Positions 1 to 11,817 are shown, counted from the stretch's first letter. The stretch is 64,000 nt of DNA from Marchantia polymorpha subsp. ruderalis (GCA_037833965.1 AP031352.1:30506501-30570500), one strand, 5' to 3'. The notes: generated by a model not told the origin, from the sequence alone. Program-made: numbers and translations.

Positions 1-7
1 CCCCGCT

Positions 8-53
8 GGGGGTTAGGGGGAAAGGGGGGGGGGGTAAGGATGGGGGAGGGATT
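8..53 (+). other. G-run tract, possible G-quadruplex
   Basis: Five or more runs of four or more G (GGGGG at the start, a run of about ten G near 25-34, then GGGGG and GGG) lie within 46 bases on the + strand. This satisfies the usual four-run pattern for intramolecular G-quadruplex folding. No function is shown. Confidence 0.5.
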
Positions 54-1355
54 CTTGGCCCTTTGACCACGTGATATGGCGCTGCTGGGTACAGTGGGCA
101 TGGGGGCTCTGTGACGGGGCCCGAGTCTTGCCGATGACGTAAGCGCCGTACGGCGGTGATGATGAGGTCCGAGACCGGAGCGCCATGAGAGGTGAGCGCC
201 GGTCTGAGCGCGCGCGAGACTTTGGCGCCACGTCTGAGGAGCGCGGAGGGCCGTCCAGCGCCTGAACGCAAGCGCCGAGGCAGGCGCAATGATTGAGCGC
301 CACGAGTTACGCGCTCGTGTAGGTCCCCGCGAGGGGCGACGTAGTGGCGAGAACGGCGCTGCCCACTTTTGCCTACGAGGACGAGTACGAGGACGGGGCC
401 GGGGAGCATGCGGCGAGTAGGGCATCCGGTATTCCCGCGGAGCCCTGGAACCCTACGCTCCGTATGCGGGACCACTCGGGGCTCTTCCCGGCGAGCGCCG
501 GTACCCCACATGGCCTTGGCTTTTAGTCCATGGTTTAAGCAGCTCCCCGCATTAGTGAGCTGTGCAGGACCCCGCTCGAGATGGGGCTCGCGCGTGAACC
601 CCATCCGCTGCGGTGGTGCTTAATTTACCGCCGCATTACCCTGAAGCTGCTAAGCACCCGTTTAGGGGCGCAACCGGTAATGGTCCCCTGGAACTTGCAG
701 GGGTGCAATACGCTAATCCAGAGGGTGGAAGGGGGGCAGCGGGGGCCCGGGAGTCGCAGAGAGGGAGCATCTGTGAGTGGATCGGGACGTCCCTTGACCT
801 GACCGTGCTGGTGGTGGTGGTCCAGGGACAGACTGCGTGTTTCTTCGGTTGACCAGTTACCGGGGCAGACCTACGGGCAAGTGGGGCAACCGGCATCCGG
901 GCGGGTACTTCATGGTGGAGGATTCTGCCGCCTGGGGCCACTCATGAGCGCAAGCCTTGCCCTTGACGCGCACCGGGGGCAGCGAAGCTCCAGCTCGGCT
1001 CGAGTGGCCCAAGCGAGCGCTTCTCTCGAGGGAGGGAGGGAGGGCCTCGGCTTCGTGGGCGGTTCCGGCCGCCGGCGACTCTCCTCCATCCCAAAGCTCG
1101 ATGCACCGTCGATGCCCAACCAGCACTTAGCGCCATCTACACTCCTGGGCTAATGTTGCTTTTGGCGGTGGCACCAGCCAAATTGGAGAATAATCTCCTT
1201 ATCGCAAGTCAGAAATTGTGCAAGCCATTACTTGCCGCTCCAGACCCTGAACACTCCGGACCCTGTCACCTCACTCGTCCATCGACGATCTGTAGTGTGC
1301 CCGGATACTCTTTCCCCAGGCTCCTGCTCCTCCTCCCACCAGCCTCACTCCCTAA

Positions 1356-1402
1356 ACCCCCCACCCCTCTGCCCCCATCCCCCATCCCCATCCCCACCCC
1401 CA
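1356..1402 (-). other. C-run tract; G-quadruplex pattern on - strand
   Basis: Successive runs of four to six C separated by 1-5 bases (CCCC ATCC CCC ATCCCC type) give at least five G runs on the - strand. It lies in a longer pyrimidine-rich block from about 1300 to 1550. Confidence 0.5.
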
Positions 1403-1493
1403 CTCTAGCGCTAACTGACCCCCCCTGCAACGCTGCAACAGCACTCTCTGCCTCGAAGCCGAGCGATGGCTAGTCGGAGACAGCCACCTCACC

Positions 1494-1532
1494 CCTTCCC
1501 CCCTCCCCCTCCCCCTTCTCTCTACCCCCACC
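1494..1532. repeat. polypyrimidine tract
   Basis: The + strand is almost pure C/T, with runs of five or six C separated by T. It is a second candidate for G-quadruplex or triplex structure, about 100 bases after the previous tract. Confidence 0.45.
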
Positions 1533-2067
1533 CTCGAGGGGGGCTGGGCGAGATTCTCGCCTTGAAAGAACTGTGTACCAACCGACTGGCCATGCCGAAA
1601 GAACCTCCTGCGCCCTAGAATTTGCGCCGGGCTAGGAAGAACCCCCACCACCAGCCACGAAGCGTGCCAAAGTGAGCTTTGCGGCAGGCGCCAACACGAG
1701 ATCGGCTGACCGCCCGCGGGCGAGGATCATCGGGGGCAAGCCCGGAAAATCGGATCATCAGGCACGCGCGGAGTCCCTCCCCCTTCCTCCGTCCGTCCGT
1801 CCACCCGCCCGCTGGCCCGCCCGCTGCGTCCAGAACCATCCAAACCCGAAACCGAGGAAATTACCCCTTGGAAACTTAATCCTCTTGAAAGGACCCAACA
1901 GATTTCAATTTACCCGACGGACCCCATTCGGCGGCCACCGTCAGCCATGTTCTTATAACCTACTGATTTGCTCTATAGAGTGGAGAGTGTCCGCCACTTC
2001 GAGATAGTTTCTACGAGCTTGGTTGTTATCAACAAGTCCGATTTTAAGAAAGTATTTCAGCATTATT

Positions 2068-2094
2068 TGCTCTGCGGAAAGATTCCGCAGAGCA
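2068..2094. repeat. 12-bp inverted repeat, 3-base loop
   Basis: TGCTCTGCGGAA at 2068-2079 is followed by AGA and its exact reverse complement at 2083-2094. A second short hairpin follows at 2149-2172, with AGAATTCTC arms and a six-base loop. Confidence 0.85.
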
Positions 2095-2170
2095 CTAGCA
2101 TTAACCAGCTCGTGACTGTCTTTTCTAAACTGAGCTCTCGCTTAGTGTAGAATTCTCTGGAAGGAGAATT

Positions 2171-2263
2171 CTGATGTTTGGCAATTTGCAAACCTAGGTA
2201 GTAGATTCCTTTTTCGTCTTCTTCAAGATGCTGTTCCGAAATCACTATCCATCTTGAGAGGCT
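2171..2263 (+). repeat. 93-bp direct repeat, copy 1
   Basis: It matches 3055-3147 with very few differences over 93 bases, with no length change. It begins CTGATGTTTGGCAATTTGC. It is part of the repeat mosaic upstream of the GeBP-like gene. Confidence 0.85.
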
Positions 2264-3054
2264 CTAGGCCGAGCTCGAATACATGCCTGTTACAAGCAGC
2301 AATATTGGGAATGATATTCCTAATAAATTGTAATTGCCAATTGTTATACCAATTCCGACTTTCAAGTAGATTGAATGTGTAAGTGTACATGTGTCATTTT
2401 CCACAGAAAAGTGAAAACTCTCCGTATAATTTAGGCAATTATAGCTGAAGAGCACAAGTGCCGATGTCGATTCGAAAATCTCATTGATTTCAGCGTCTCA
2501 TCAAGTTTGTAAACTCTAGAAAAAGGAAAATCGTCTTGAATTATGTTATCCATTATCGGTATTCTATTATGGAGACAGATAAAAAAGTATGGACGATACT
2601 AAGTGTTGTCTCGCCAAGATTCTGGTGTAGTTGATGCATATATGGGTACAACTCGAGAGCAAAACATTGCTTGCATTCTGCAAATTTGCATCCACATACA
2701 TATGTTGCTTTGCTTAAAGGAAAAGCACAATCTCAATCAGCAAAAGAGATATTTTATCTAGTAGGGGGCTCTTTCTCTGAAAATATAAAGATTAGCTCAC
2801 GCTATACTCTTCAAGAGGTGAAAACTCAGCATACTTCAATTGGGGATGTGTTATAGAAAGAGTCCAGCAAGTGCCGATTATAAATCTCTAAAACAAAGAG
2901 TCTCATAAGTCTCTCATTCTAAATGTAGACTATGTGCTCCAGGTGCTCATGGCATTGTACCGAAATCATCAACCCGGTCTAATCTCTAAACTCTAGCTTC
3001 GTCTCGAATGCTTACAATGTAGTTCATATGATACCTACAAATTATATTAAAATC

Positions 3055-3147
3055 CTGATGTTTGGCAATTTGCAAACCTAGGTAGTCGATTCCTTTTTCG
3101 TCTTCTTCAAGATGCTGTTCCGAAATCACTATCCATCTTGCGAGGCT
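3055..3147 (+). repeat. 93-bp direct repeat, copy 2
   Basis: Partner of 2171-2263. Here the 22-bp repeat at 3150-3171 (GAGTGGAGAGTGTCCGCCAC core) follows directly. In the left half the same 22-mer precedes the 93-mer, at 1976-1997. Confidence 0.85.
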
Positions 3148-3849
3148 TTTAGAGTGGAGAGTGTCCGCCACTGTGGGGCCAGAGTAATTTGGCGACTCCT
3201 TCGCAGCCATGTCTAAGAAAACGATGGGCGCCATGAGTCTGAACCGTGACTTCATCTTTCTAAACGAAATAACGAGATAGCATTGGAACATCACTGACGG
3301 CGGGGCTGGAGTGCCGTCGACGGGGTCCCGTCGGGTAAAATGAAACCTGTTGGGTCCCATCAGCGAAACCCGTCGACGGATTGTGCTAGTGCGTGGGCGG
3401 GAGGAAGGGCGGGGGCGGGGCGGCCCGAGGCGCAGGTGCGCAGGGGCAATTGGACCCCGGGCGAAGACCAAGGCCGAAACCCGGAGGGAGGCGCCGGGCG
3501 TGGGGCTCAAGTTCGGTCCCCAGGGCCGGCAAGCGTCAGATGAGTCCGCTGATCGCCGGCGCCAACGGCTGTGTCCAAAGGAGTGGATCCGGACGAACGG
3601 GTGCAGCGCCTCTTTAGCCTCGCCCCCTTCACCCCCCACGACCTCGCCCTCCACGACCTTAGCTCCCTCGCACCACCCAGCGCCAGCCCATTGCGTCTCC
3701 CTGCCCCCGAGCGAAGCACCGAGAGCGTACGAGAGCGAACGAGCAAGAGCGAGAGCCGAGAGCGAGGCGGAGTGCGGAGTGCGATTTCGAGGGTCGTCGT
3801 CGACAGTCGTCATCGTCGCGAGGTCGGCGCTTTTCCTCGAGAAAACTGC

Positions 3850-5127
3850 ATGGGCCGAATACAAGAGCAGAGCGAGACGAGGATGAGAGGGCAGCAGCAG
3901 CAGCAAGGGCAGCGGGCTTCGGCGGCCGACGCCCCGACCTCGCCTCTCGTGATCAAGTCGAAGCGCAAACTGAACGAGGGCGACAAGTCGATGAAATCGC
4001 CCGGCCTCATCGACAATACTCCCGGCCGCGACAGGAAGAATTGGTCGGCCGGCGAGGAGATGGACCTGGTGAAGGTGCTGCTCGACCACCGCAAGGAGGG
4101 GCGCGTGATTCCTCTGCAGTCCAAGACCGCCACTTACTGGACGGAATTGATTACCATTCTCTACCCCGGCGAGGGCGGCGTCACGCAGCGGCGCCTCTAC
4201 GACAAAGTGCGCCGTATGCAGCACAAATTTAATGAGAGCAAGCACTTGCTCGAAGAGAAGAAAGCGAACTGGAGAAACCCTCACGAGCGCACGCTCTTTG
4301 AGTACTGGGAGAAGATTTTCCTAGATGGCAGCGATGGCAGCGCTGCGAGAGCCAGCGACCCCAAGCAGAAGTCGGCGAACCAGCAGCAGCATGCCCACCA
4401 CCAGCAGCCGCAGCAGAAGGCCACGAACGGCAATGCTGTGAAGGTCGTGCAAGTCTCGGACTCGTCCTCGAGCGAGGAGGACGACGATCACGACGAGGAA
4501 ATGATCCCGCCTGCAGCGAATGCCATCCGCAAGCCCGGCCCTACGGCTCCTGCTCCCGGCGCCGCTGCTGCTCCACCCGCCGCCCCCATGGAGCAGACCT
4601 CCGAGAGCGAGGGCGACGAGGAGGAGGAGGAGGAGGAGGAGGAGGACGACGATGAAGGCTCCCCGGAGAAGAAGCGCGCTGTGCCGTCGTCGAACCCCGG
4701 CTCGCGGGTGGAGGCGATTGGCGTCTCGGCCGAGGAACTGCGCAAGACGTCGTCCCCCGGCAAAGATGGCAGCAAGCCCAAAGCGGCGGGGAAGCTGATC
4801 TCGAAGCTGTCGGGAGGCATGGCGAGAAAGGAGGCGGGCAAGACCCCCGTGCCGAATGGGGAGAAAGGGCGGGCCAGAACGGAGGACGAGGCCGTCGAGG
4901 CGCTCAAGGCCGAGCTCTTCCAGTACGTGCAAGACCTGCGCAACGATTGCATGCAGCAACTGGACGAGGTGCGGAATCAGCTGATCAGCCCGGCGAGGAT
5001 GAAGCTCGCGCGGCGGCGACAGGAGCTCATCCTCGAAGAGCTTTCTCTGCAGGAGAAGGAGCTCGAGATCAGCCGGCGCTACTGCCGCCTGCAGAAGGAG
5101 GCCCTGAAGCTCCAGACTTCTGCCTAG
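3850..5127 (+). CDS. GeBP/DUF573-like DNA-binding protein
   Basis: The encoded protein has 425 residues in one exon. I chose the ATG at 3850. The frame is open further upstream but has no ATG there, and a second ATG at 3883 (MRGQQ) is also possible. Residues about 64-157 form a helical SANT/trihelix-like domain starting NWSAGEEMDLVKVLLDHRK, with LYDKVRRMQHKF in its third helix and FEYWEKIF at its end. This resembles the DUF573 domain of plant GeBP/STKL transcription factors. A Ser/Asp/Glu-rich stretch (about 204-218) and a Glu/Asp run (about 252-271) follow. The last 80 residues look like a charged coiled coil (RRRQELILEELSLQEKELE), which in GeBP proteins mediates dimerisation. It is probably a nuclear regulator; its targets are unknown. 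A truncated paralogue lies at 12.2-12.96 kb. The family assignment comes from motif recognition only. Confidence 0.8.
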   Translation: MGRIQEQSETRMRGQQQQQGQRASAADAPTSPLVIKSKRKLNEGDKSMKSPGLIDNTPGRDRKNWSAGEEMDLVKVLLDHRKEGRVIPLQSKTATYWTELITILYPGEGGVTQRRLYDKVRRMQHKFNESKHLLEEKKANWRNPHERTLFEYWEKIFLDGSDGSAARASDPKQKSANQQQHAHHQQPQQKATNGNAVKVVQVSDSSSSEEDDDHDEEMIPPAANAIRKPGPTAPAPGAAAAPPAAPMEQTSESEGDEEEEEEEEEDDDEGSPEKKRAVPSSNPGSRVEAIGVSAEELRKTSSPGKDGSKPKAAGKLISKLSGGMARKEAGKTPVPNGEKGRARTEDEAVEALKAELFQYVQDLRNDCMQQLDEVRNQLISPARMKLARRRQELILEELSLQEKELEISRRYCRLQKEALKLQTSA

Positions 5128-5449
5128 GTAGGATGTTCGTCTGTGCATAGCAGTGTAGATTTAGTTTTAGGATTCATCCCCATCATCATGTAAAGCATCT
5201 CCGACACTTTTCGTCGATAGTCGACGACGGGTAGGGTAGATCGGCCCATCGGTGGCGGGAGGGGGGCCCTTGTAGAGATCGATCGCTGTCAATGTTGCAG
5301 ATCTCCCAACGATTGTCGCAGCAGCAGGAGCTTTGCCTCCACGATTGCAATGATGACGGCTGGGCCCCCTACCTCCGATGCGAGTCGAGGTCACGGGCTG
5401 CCGCACGCAAGCACCGCGTGCGTGCTTAGCACGAATGGAACACTCTGCA

Positions 5450-5475
5450 CTCTCTCTCTCTCTCCCTCTCTCTGT
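5450..5475. repeat. CT microsatellite
   Basis: A nearly uninterrupted CT repeat with one CCC interruption. Confidence 0.85.
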
Positions 5476-5818
5476 GTCCATTCGGATCGATGTCACCGAG
5501 CTCTGTGATCTGTACAGTACGTGGAAAGCGTAGTCAAAATTCTCCATCGGACGAACCGTCCCGATGTAGAGGCAATCTTGCACCTCTAGTCGGTCTTCCA
5601 TTCTGGTTTCTTGATCGTTTCTGGTGTGTCGAACCGGAGCGAAGCTTTATGGCCTGCAATGTAAGATTTATGAATCCTTTGAATGAAGAAATATTCTGAA
5701 CGAAGTGATTCTTTCCGCCCTTCGAGTCAGTTTGGCAGGCACTCGACTGTCCTTTTTCTGCATGGCATGTGGATTGTTGGGAACTATTATTTGCTCGCAA
5801 CATTCGGTCACCCATCTC

Positions 5819-5842
5819 ATCGTTGCGGCTAGCCGCAACGAT
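5819..5842. repeat. 24-bp perfect palindrome
   Basis: ATCGTTGCGGCTAGCCGCAA continues to a fully self-complementary 24-mer with no loop. It is one of a series of short inverted repeats in this window. Confidence 0.9.
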
Positions 5843-6680
5843 CTGGACTCCAATAATAGCACAAGCCGATGGACTCGACCATGAAATCGGTTCCGAGAGA
5901 TCTTACGATGCTGAGGCTCGGGTGAAAGCTATAAAGAAGCAAGGAATCAGTATCTTTTTGAAGAAACAGCACACATTTGCAAACCTTATCGTTGTGTTGC
6001 CTTTCTGTACATTAGTTCACTCACTCATCAGCGTGTGCGTTTCACAACATTAGAGAATGCATGGTTAGGCCCGAAACCTGCGGTAAATTTCTTCTTCCAT
6101 CATGTGCGCCTGACAGTATCTCTCTCACTTTGTTCTCCGTTAAGTTCTTAGGGTCTGCTCCCGTCAAAAAAACACCTCGACCGATAGAACTGTGCCAACC
6201 TGTTAATTTCTGCATGCCCAAGAACTGCAACGGGGCTAATCATTCCCGGAGTCGAAGAACAACACTGCCGGAGAAGAAGATGCTCTTTCCAACTTAAAAA
6301 TTGCTGGACCTAAAAATTGGTGATCATTCCGATTCTGTTCTTTTAATCCTTAAGTCATGAAAGGTAACGAGAGAGGGCAATCTCATAGACCAATCGCAGA
6401 AAATCTCGATTGCAGGAAGGAAAGATGCATCTATTCGTTTGCGGCCGAATCGTCCATATCCGGTGACTTTGCGAATCTAGCCCCCAATCCCTTTCAGTGG
6501 GTGGGTAGGGTTTCCTCACTAACCCCTTCAGGCAATGCCTTCGTGATAGTCCAACCACTTCGTTGGGGTTAAGGTCAGACGCCGTGAGATTCTGATCACT
6601 CATGTCACTCCCCTCTTCGAGATCGAGAGTGAGTCGAGGATCAGATCGAAGAACGCATGTCACACTTGCAACGTTGCCAT

Positions 6681-6713
6681 CAGAGAGAGGGAGAGGGAGA
6701 GAGAGAGAGAGAG
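6681..6713. repeat. GA microsatellite
   Basis: A GA-rich simple repeat with a few GGG interruptions. Confidence 0.85.
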
Positions 6714-8286
6714 CATTGAAGTCGGACCCTCTCGGGGCTGGAAGGCGTGACCGCCGACCACGAGCTCTACTCATGACGCCAGTCCTCGTCCGAAGCGCTC
6801 CACGAGGCCCTCGGCAGCAAACCACTCGCTCGCTCGTTCATGACTCGCATCGATCGGTTCAGAGGTCGTGCTTTCCAATGGGAGCAATGATGGCTCTTCT
6901 TCCCGTACTCCAGCACTTCTGATGGCAATTTTGGCTCCAATCGACCGGAAATTTGCCGATCATTTGTCCTATCGAATGAACCGAAAGGCTTCTGATTTGA
7001 CACCACCCTTGGTAGCCAAATTCGTTCTGTCAAGTGCATTGTCACTTTCGCCCTAAACCCTTGGAAATCATCTTGGCAACAATGTGATCATTTCATTATG
7101 TTTCAATCTTCTTGCGGCCCGAGCCCCAAATTGTAATCACGAGCGCTAAGTTTAAACCATGCGTTCTGAATGATTCATTTAATTATTTAGTTCGGTGAAA
7201 ATCTTGACAAGAAATGCGTTACATGCATAATCCCACATTGATACCTTGACACGTAGAAAATGAATATCAAATAAGTTTATCAAATTATAATATCAAATAA
7301 TCAAAATGGGCGTGAGCGAAGAGTGCACCTGTATCTTTCCAATCATTGCTTTTAAATTCAACATTCAAGCTACTGGGTTCAAGTGAGTTACTCTTTTTGC
7401 CTTCATAATTTTACCTCTTTGTCATATCTGGTTTTAAGACGATATATACTCACAACAACAAACTAAATTAATTTTTAAAAACTTTTGCTATTTACTCATT
7501 TGATATTGAGGAGTAAGATTGTGTTGGATGAGACAAAGTTCTATTACCATGAATATGCCAATCATAACCCATTCCAATCATCAAAGTCATTTTTTATTGC
7601 ATTTAAGAAGATTTATGTCTTGATTGTATTAAATTTCATCCCTAATCACTCTTTTTATGAGATATTTACTTGATAGGACCCCATCTGAAACTAAAGTGCT
7701 TATTGGGACTAAGCCTATGCAGGATAATGTAAAAGGTTAAGGTTTAAAGTATGGGCTTTTATCTTTACCTTACCTTTTACTTTAATCTCACCACTACTAT
7801 CTACCTTTACTTTTTACCTCTACCTTAGTAAAATTACCCAGTTACTTGGTACATTTGCCATTAAAAAGCTCATCAAGCACTTCATTTCCTTCTTGTACTC
7901 TATCCAGTTTTGTGATGGAATGTAAAATCTCTAGATCATCTTTGTCGGAGTCCGTCATGTGCTAAAGTTTAATCCTTAAGTCCTTATCTACACTTTGTAC
8001 TTTCATGAGATTATGAAGAACATCGATTGCGGTCAGAATTATCAATTCTGCTTAAACCTCCATTGTTGTTTTTTGGATAGGAACGTGTTTGTACTGAAGA
8101 ATCATAGAGTCATATGTTAACACTAGGGTTTAAAGAGAAGTTCAATCGAAGATAGAAATGTAAACTCTGAAGATGAGAGATATCAACAATGGTTCTCCTC
8201 TCCCTTTTATAGCTCTCACCAACAAGTACAATGAGATAAGATCTTATCCCCACTACCAGTGGATGGCTGATGTGGCGAATAACGCT

Positions 8287-8600
8287 AACAAGCACACGGA
8301 TTGTTGACATGGCGCTTTCAACTAACACACTCAATCCTTACCTAACAAGCACACGGATCGTTGACGTGGCACTGTGAACTAACACACCTACTTTCTACCT
8401 AACAAGCACACTGATCGTTGACGTGACACTGTGAACTAAAACACCTACTCTCTACCTAACAAGCACACAAATCGTTGACGTGACACTGTGAACTAACACA
8501 CCTACTTTCTACCTAACAAGCACACGGATAATTGATGTGGCATTGTGAACTAACACACATACTCTCTACCTACCAAGAGTGCGAATCGCTGACGTGGTAA
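8287..8600 (+). repeat. 57-bp minisatellite, about 5.5 copies
   Basis: Units start at 8287, 8344, 8401, 8458, 8515 and 8572, spaced exactly 57 bases. The unit begins AACAAGCACACGGATCGTTG, then ACGTGGCACTGTGAACTAAC, and ends with a TCTACCT tail. The last unit is partial and diverged. Each unit carries a TTGACGTG motif, which overlaps the core of W-box and TGACG-type plant factor sites; whether it is bound is unknown. Confidence 0.92.
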
Positions 8601-10639
8601 TTACGACTTGTGCACGCTAAAGTATCTATATCAACATTTAGAGTAAACTCTAGTTTAGTTCGAAGTAAATTAAATTTGTTACATATATACTTTTGACAAA
8701 ATTGATATTATGGATGCACTAGCAATGATAGACTTCTGTGGGTAGAAAGATGAATTTTTTTCAACCATATGAAGAAAGAACTTGACATGTATGCAAAGTC
8801 TTCCAGCATCTTTTTCTCTCAAGTAGAGTACACGCACAAACGAGTAAAGACTCGCTAGTCTCTTCTTCCGGTCTGTGTGTAGTTTAGAGAACGTGAAATT
8901 CTGGATTTCGTTTTACTAACATAAAACCAAGGTAATATGTAAAACCTATTGATGTTTAAATTTAAATTTAAACCAACAAAAGATGAAAATCAATACTAAG
9001 TCAACTGTGGTTCACGTCTTCAAGGAGACTGTGTAGAATTACATTCTGAGTAATTTTGAGAGGGTCTGCGTTTTTTGTTTTTACCGGATCTGAGGATTAC
9101 CCAATAATTACCTAATAATCCATTTAGCTCTACCTTTACATTATTCCTTATCTAACCTATAGCCAACCTCTAATTTTTACCTCTACCTTTTACCTTTTTA
9201 CAACGTAATACTAAAATATTAACTTATCTTGTCAAGACTTAATTGGAACCTTTTAAGTTTTGTTTTACCCGATGGTACCTTCCGAAGTTACATGTTACAC
9301 ATGTTCTAGTATGAACAGACGATGCAGGTAGTGCAACTGTGATAGCAAGATTATCTCGTTGTCCACATTGATTTGCTCAAATTTCCACTCAGCGCAATTG
9401 GAATCGGATATTTCTTCGTCCGAGACTTACCCATTGCACCAAAATTTTGTAAAATTACCTAACATTTGAATTCACAAGTCCTCCGCTTCCTTCCATATGA
9501 ATTTCCTCCACAGATTTCACTCGTCCACTATTGCTCACTGATTCCATACGTCCGCTGTTGCTCATAGAATCTAATTTTTGACAACTCAAAATCCCAAATC
9601 TCTATGCACCTTTGTGACAATGTCTGTCACAATTCATACTTTCTGAGATCATGCGATCTCAGAGGTTCACTATAGCTTGTATATGATGCAAGCTTTAGTG
9701 TATAGAAACACCTTTCAGAAGTTAGCGACGATGTGCCGTCGGTGGGGTACTATTGGGTAAAACTAAACTTGATTGATCTCATCAAGCAATTTAGATTCAT
9801 TGGTCTCTATTTAGACTTAGCTCCACATTCTTGTGATTGGCACTTATGCCTACTCCAATATTTTTCATGAATCACTTCTTTTGTGATTTGATTTACATCT
9901 TGGACTCGCAATACATTAAGACCCTCAACTTTGTTAATCATGACTCCATTTCAAAGGTAGAGTCCGTCACTATTTGTCTCAAGCATCACAAATGGATGTG
10001 CTCATTGCTTTCATCCTTGATTAGGTTTTTCTCTAAATACGAATAAGAGTTTCTCCTATAATTAACTTTTTCTCTCTATAATGATTTTGTATACATTTGC
10101 ACGAGATATGATATTTTTTTGACTTCCATAATATAAACCACAAAGAAATTGAAGCAACCATTAAAAATCATAATAGCTGCATTAGCCTCCATGTAACAAG
10201 GCAACCAGTCTACTTTCACACCTCTTATGATGTGTTATTCGCTTAGGAAATTGCACGGTTATCAAAACCCAAACCAAAGCTCAAAAAATCTTTTCTGGTT
10301 TAGAATATAGAAACTAATTTTTTACGTTCTTAACTGCTCATTCTGGGATTGTTAGTTAGATACCAAAGTTGCTCATAAGAATTCCATCAGCCAGATGCGC
10401 GCACTATGTTTCTTCCTTTCAACTGCTTTCTACTCGTTGCATCAGCTGCACACCGTGCTCTTAACATCAAATTCGAACCAAAATCTCGTTCTAGTTTCTT
10501 CATATTTGGGTTGGGTCGAATTTCAAAGAATTTGTCCCTTTCCGATCTACATCTCTCTCTAATCTACTTCCTACCATCTTCCTTCATAATAAGATAAAAT
10601 AAAATAGTTAATGTTGGTGTGTGTGTCGTGGGGTCCCTG

Positions 10640-10950
10640 TTTTATCCTGCAGTATAAGACTGGAGCCAGTGTAGCGTCGGAATACCACCGGAATACCACC
10701 ATACGGCCGGTGCTATGAGGCGCACGTTAGGTCGATCAATGCGGTCCTCCAGCCTGCTGGCAGCTGGACGAGCTTCCGCGACGGGGTCGACCCTTTGCGG
10801 TGACCGAGAGGTGCACGCACACTTTCGACGACGGCAAGCAGCTTCCAGATCTGCCGCCCAGCGCGAGGACCCGACAAGGTCTCTGCTGCCAAAATGGCGG
10901 CACTCGGATTGCCACCTAAACAATCGGAAGTTCGTATAATAAGTTCCCAT
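10640..10950. other. isolated GC-rich island
   Basis: About 300 GC-rich, CpG-rich bases are set sharply into AT-rich surroundings. Open frames exist on both strands (about 10642-10950 on - and 10715-10939 on +) but neither shows a known domain. A short tandem duplication (GGAATACCACC) lies at about 10678-10700. It may be a transposed gene scrap or part of a mobile element. Confidence 0.35.
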
Positions 10951-11817
10951 TTTTTAAATAGTTAATACTTTTTTGTTGTGAAATAATTCCTCAATCAGCC
11001 CAAAGCGTTAGCTCAGTTATTGGATTTATGGTGAATTAATTTTTTTTTACTGTATTTATTTTAGGTGATTGGTTATCCGGTTAGGCTTATTTCTCTCGGT
11101 AAGGAGTCAGCAGGCAGTACGGTTTACCATTTCGATTTTGTGTATCCAGCTCACAATTGAGTTTTCAATTTTATTTTATTTTTGTATATATTTTTCTTTT
11201 TTTTTAAAAAATTATCAGTTCAGAAGTCTGCCTTACTAGTGATGTGAGGTGTAGTTAGCACTCTAGAGCTTACTTTTGAGTTTGTATCAATAATAGAGTA
11301 AGGAGTACAGTGCTATGTAAAATATGTCTTAGCGTAATTTCTCATAACCATCGAAGGGTAAGGGAGACTGCTGATAACCTATGAATTATTTAAACAAAAG
11401 TTTATGACTTGCTATAATGGAGACATCACCTGCAAGGAATCCATATGGATCACATTATAGCTCTCAATCTTTTCAGATGAAGGTTTGGAAGTTACTTTGC
11501 TGGCTGATTCAGACTGAGTTGGTGTACGAGCAATGAATGTCTTTTCGGTGTGTTTGAAAGCTTGGAATTAGACGCGCTAAGATCAGATTGCTCTCGATCT
11601 AAACAATTGGCTGAAAATAGATTAACCGAGACGTTTTCTTGTTTGCAACCGACTTGAACGAATAGTCGATAACTATCAAGTGATACATTGATATGAATTT
11701 CCAATTTCAAGCATAAATACAAATAAAAGATGGGCAGAAAGATTGGTTACAAGGAGTTGGTGAGTTTATCATCTTGCCCAATGTGTTTTGACTTGTTGAT
11801 GTCATGCATTAGTGTTA

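Larger units (their letters stand above)
1..1860. other. GC-rich intergenic block, no convincing gene
   Basis: This stretch is rich in G+C and CpG. The open frames on both strands are short, overlap one another and resemble no family I know, so I call none of them. It could be the promoter or leader of a gene lying to the left of the window; nothing here proves that. The G- and C-run tracts are listed separately. Confidence 0.5.
1883..3366. mobile_element. possible TIR element or repeat mosaic with inverted ends
   Basis: The two ends, about 1883-1965 and 3275-3366, are imperfect inverted copies of each other. Both contain GGACCCAACAG, then TTTACCCGACGG, then CCGTCAG and ATGTTC when read inward. 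A third, diverged copy of the end lies at about 9725-9785. Inside are a 93-bp direct repeat (2171-2263 and 3055-3147) and a 22-bp direct repeat (1976-1997 and 3150-3171), in swapped order. No transposase frame and no clean target-site duplication was seen. It may be a non-autonomous DNA element or simply a rearranged repeat. It ends about 480 bases upstream of the GeBP-like start codon. Confidence 0.35.
5128..7480. other. intergenic: microsatellites and one palindrome
   Basis: This stretch follows the GeBP-like gene and includes its 3' untranslated region, whose end I cannot place. It contains a (CT)n run at 5450-5475, a (GA)n run at 6681-6713 and a perfect palindrome at 5819-5842. Open frames of up to 156 codons occur around 6355-6825 (-), but they have no recognisable domain and begin at non-ATG codons. 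Confidence 0.5.

Noticed and set aside
3571-3849. Longer N-terminus for the GeBP-like protein
   Set aside because: The extension begins at GTG and contains no ATG; the paralogue also supports a start near the MRG motif.
2986-4284. 432-codon frame on the - strand
   Set aside because: Its larger part is antisense to the GeBP-like gene, whose frame has a recognisable domain and matches the paralogue at 12.2 kb. The - frame has no known domain.
6355-6825. 156-codon - frame
   Set aside because: It starts at GTG, spans a GA microsatellite and shows no domain; probably a chance frame in GC-rich sequence.
8287-8600. CRISPR-like array
   Set aside because: The units are fully tandem with no unique spacers, and the window is eukaryotic.
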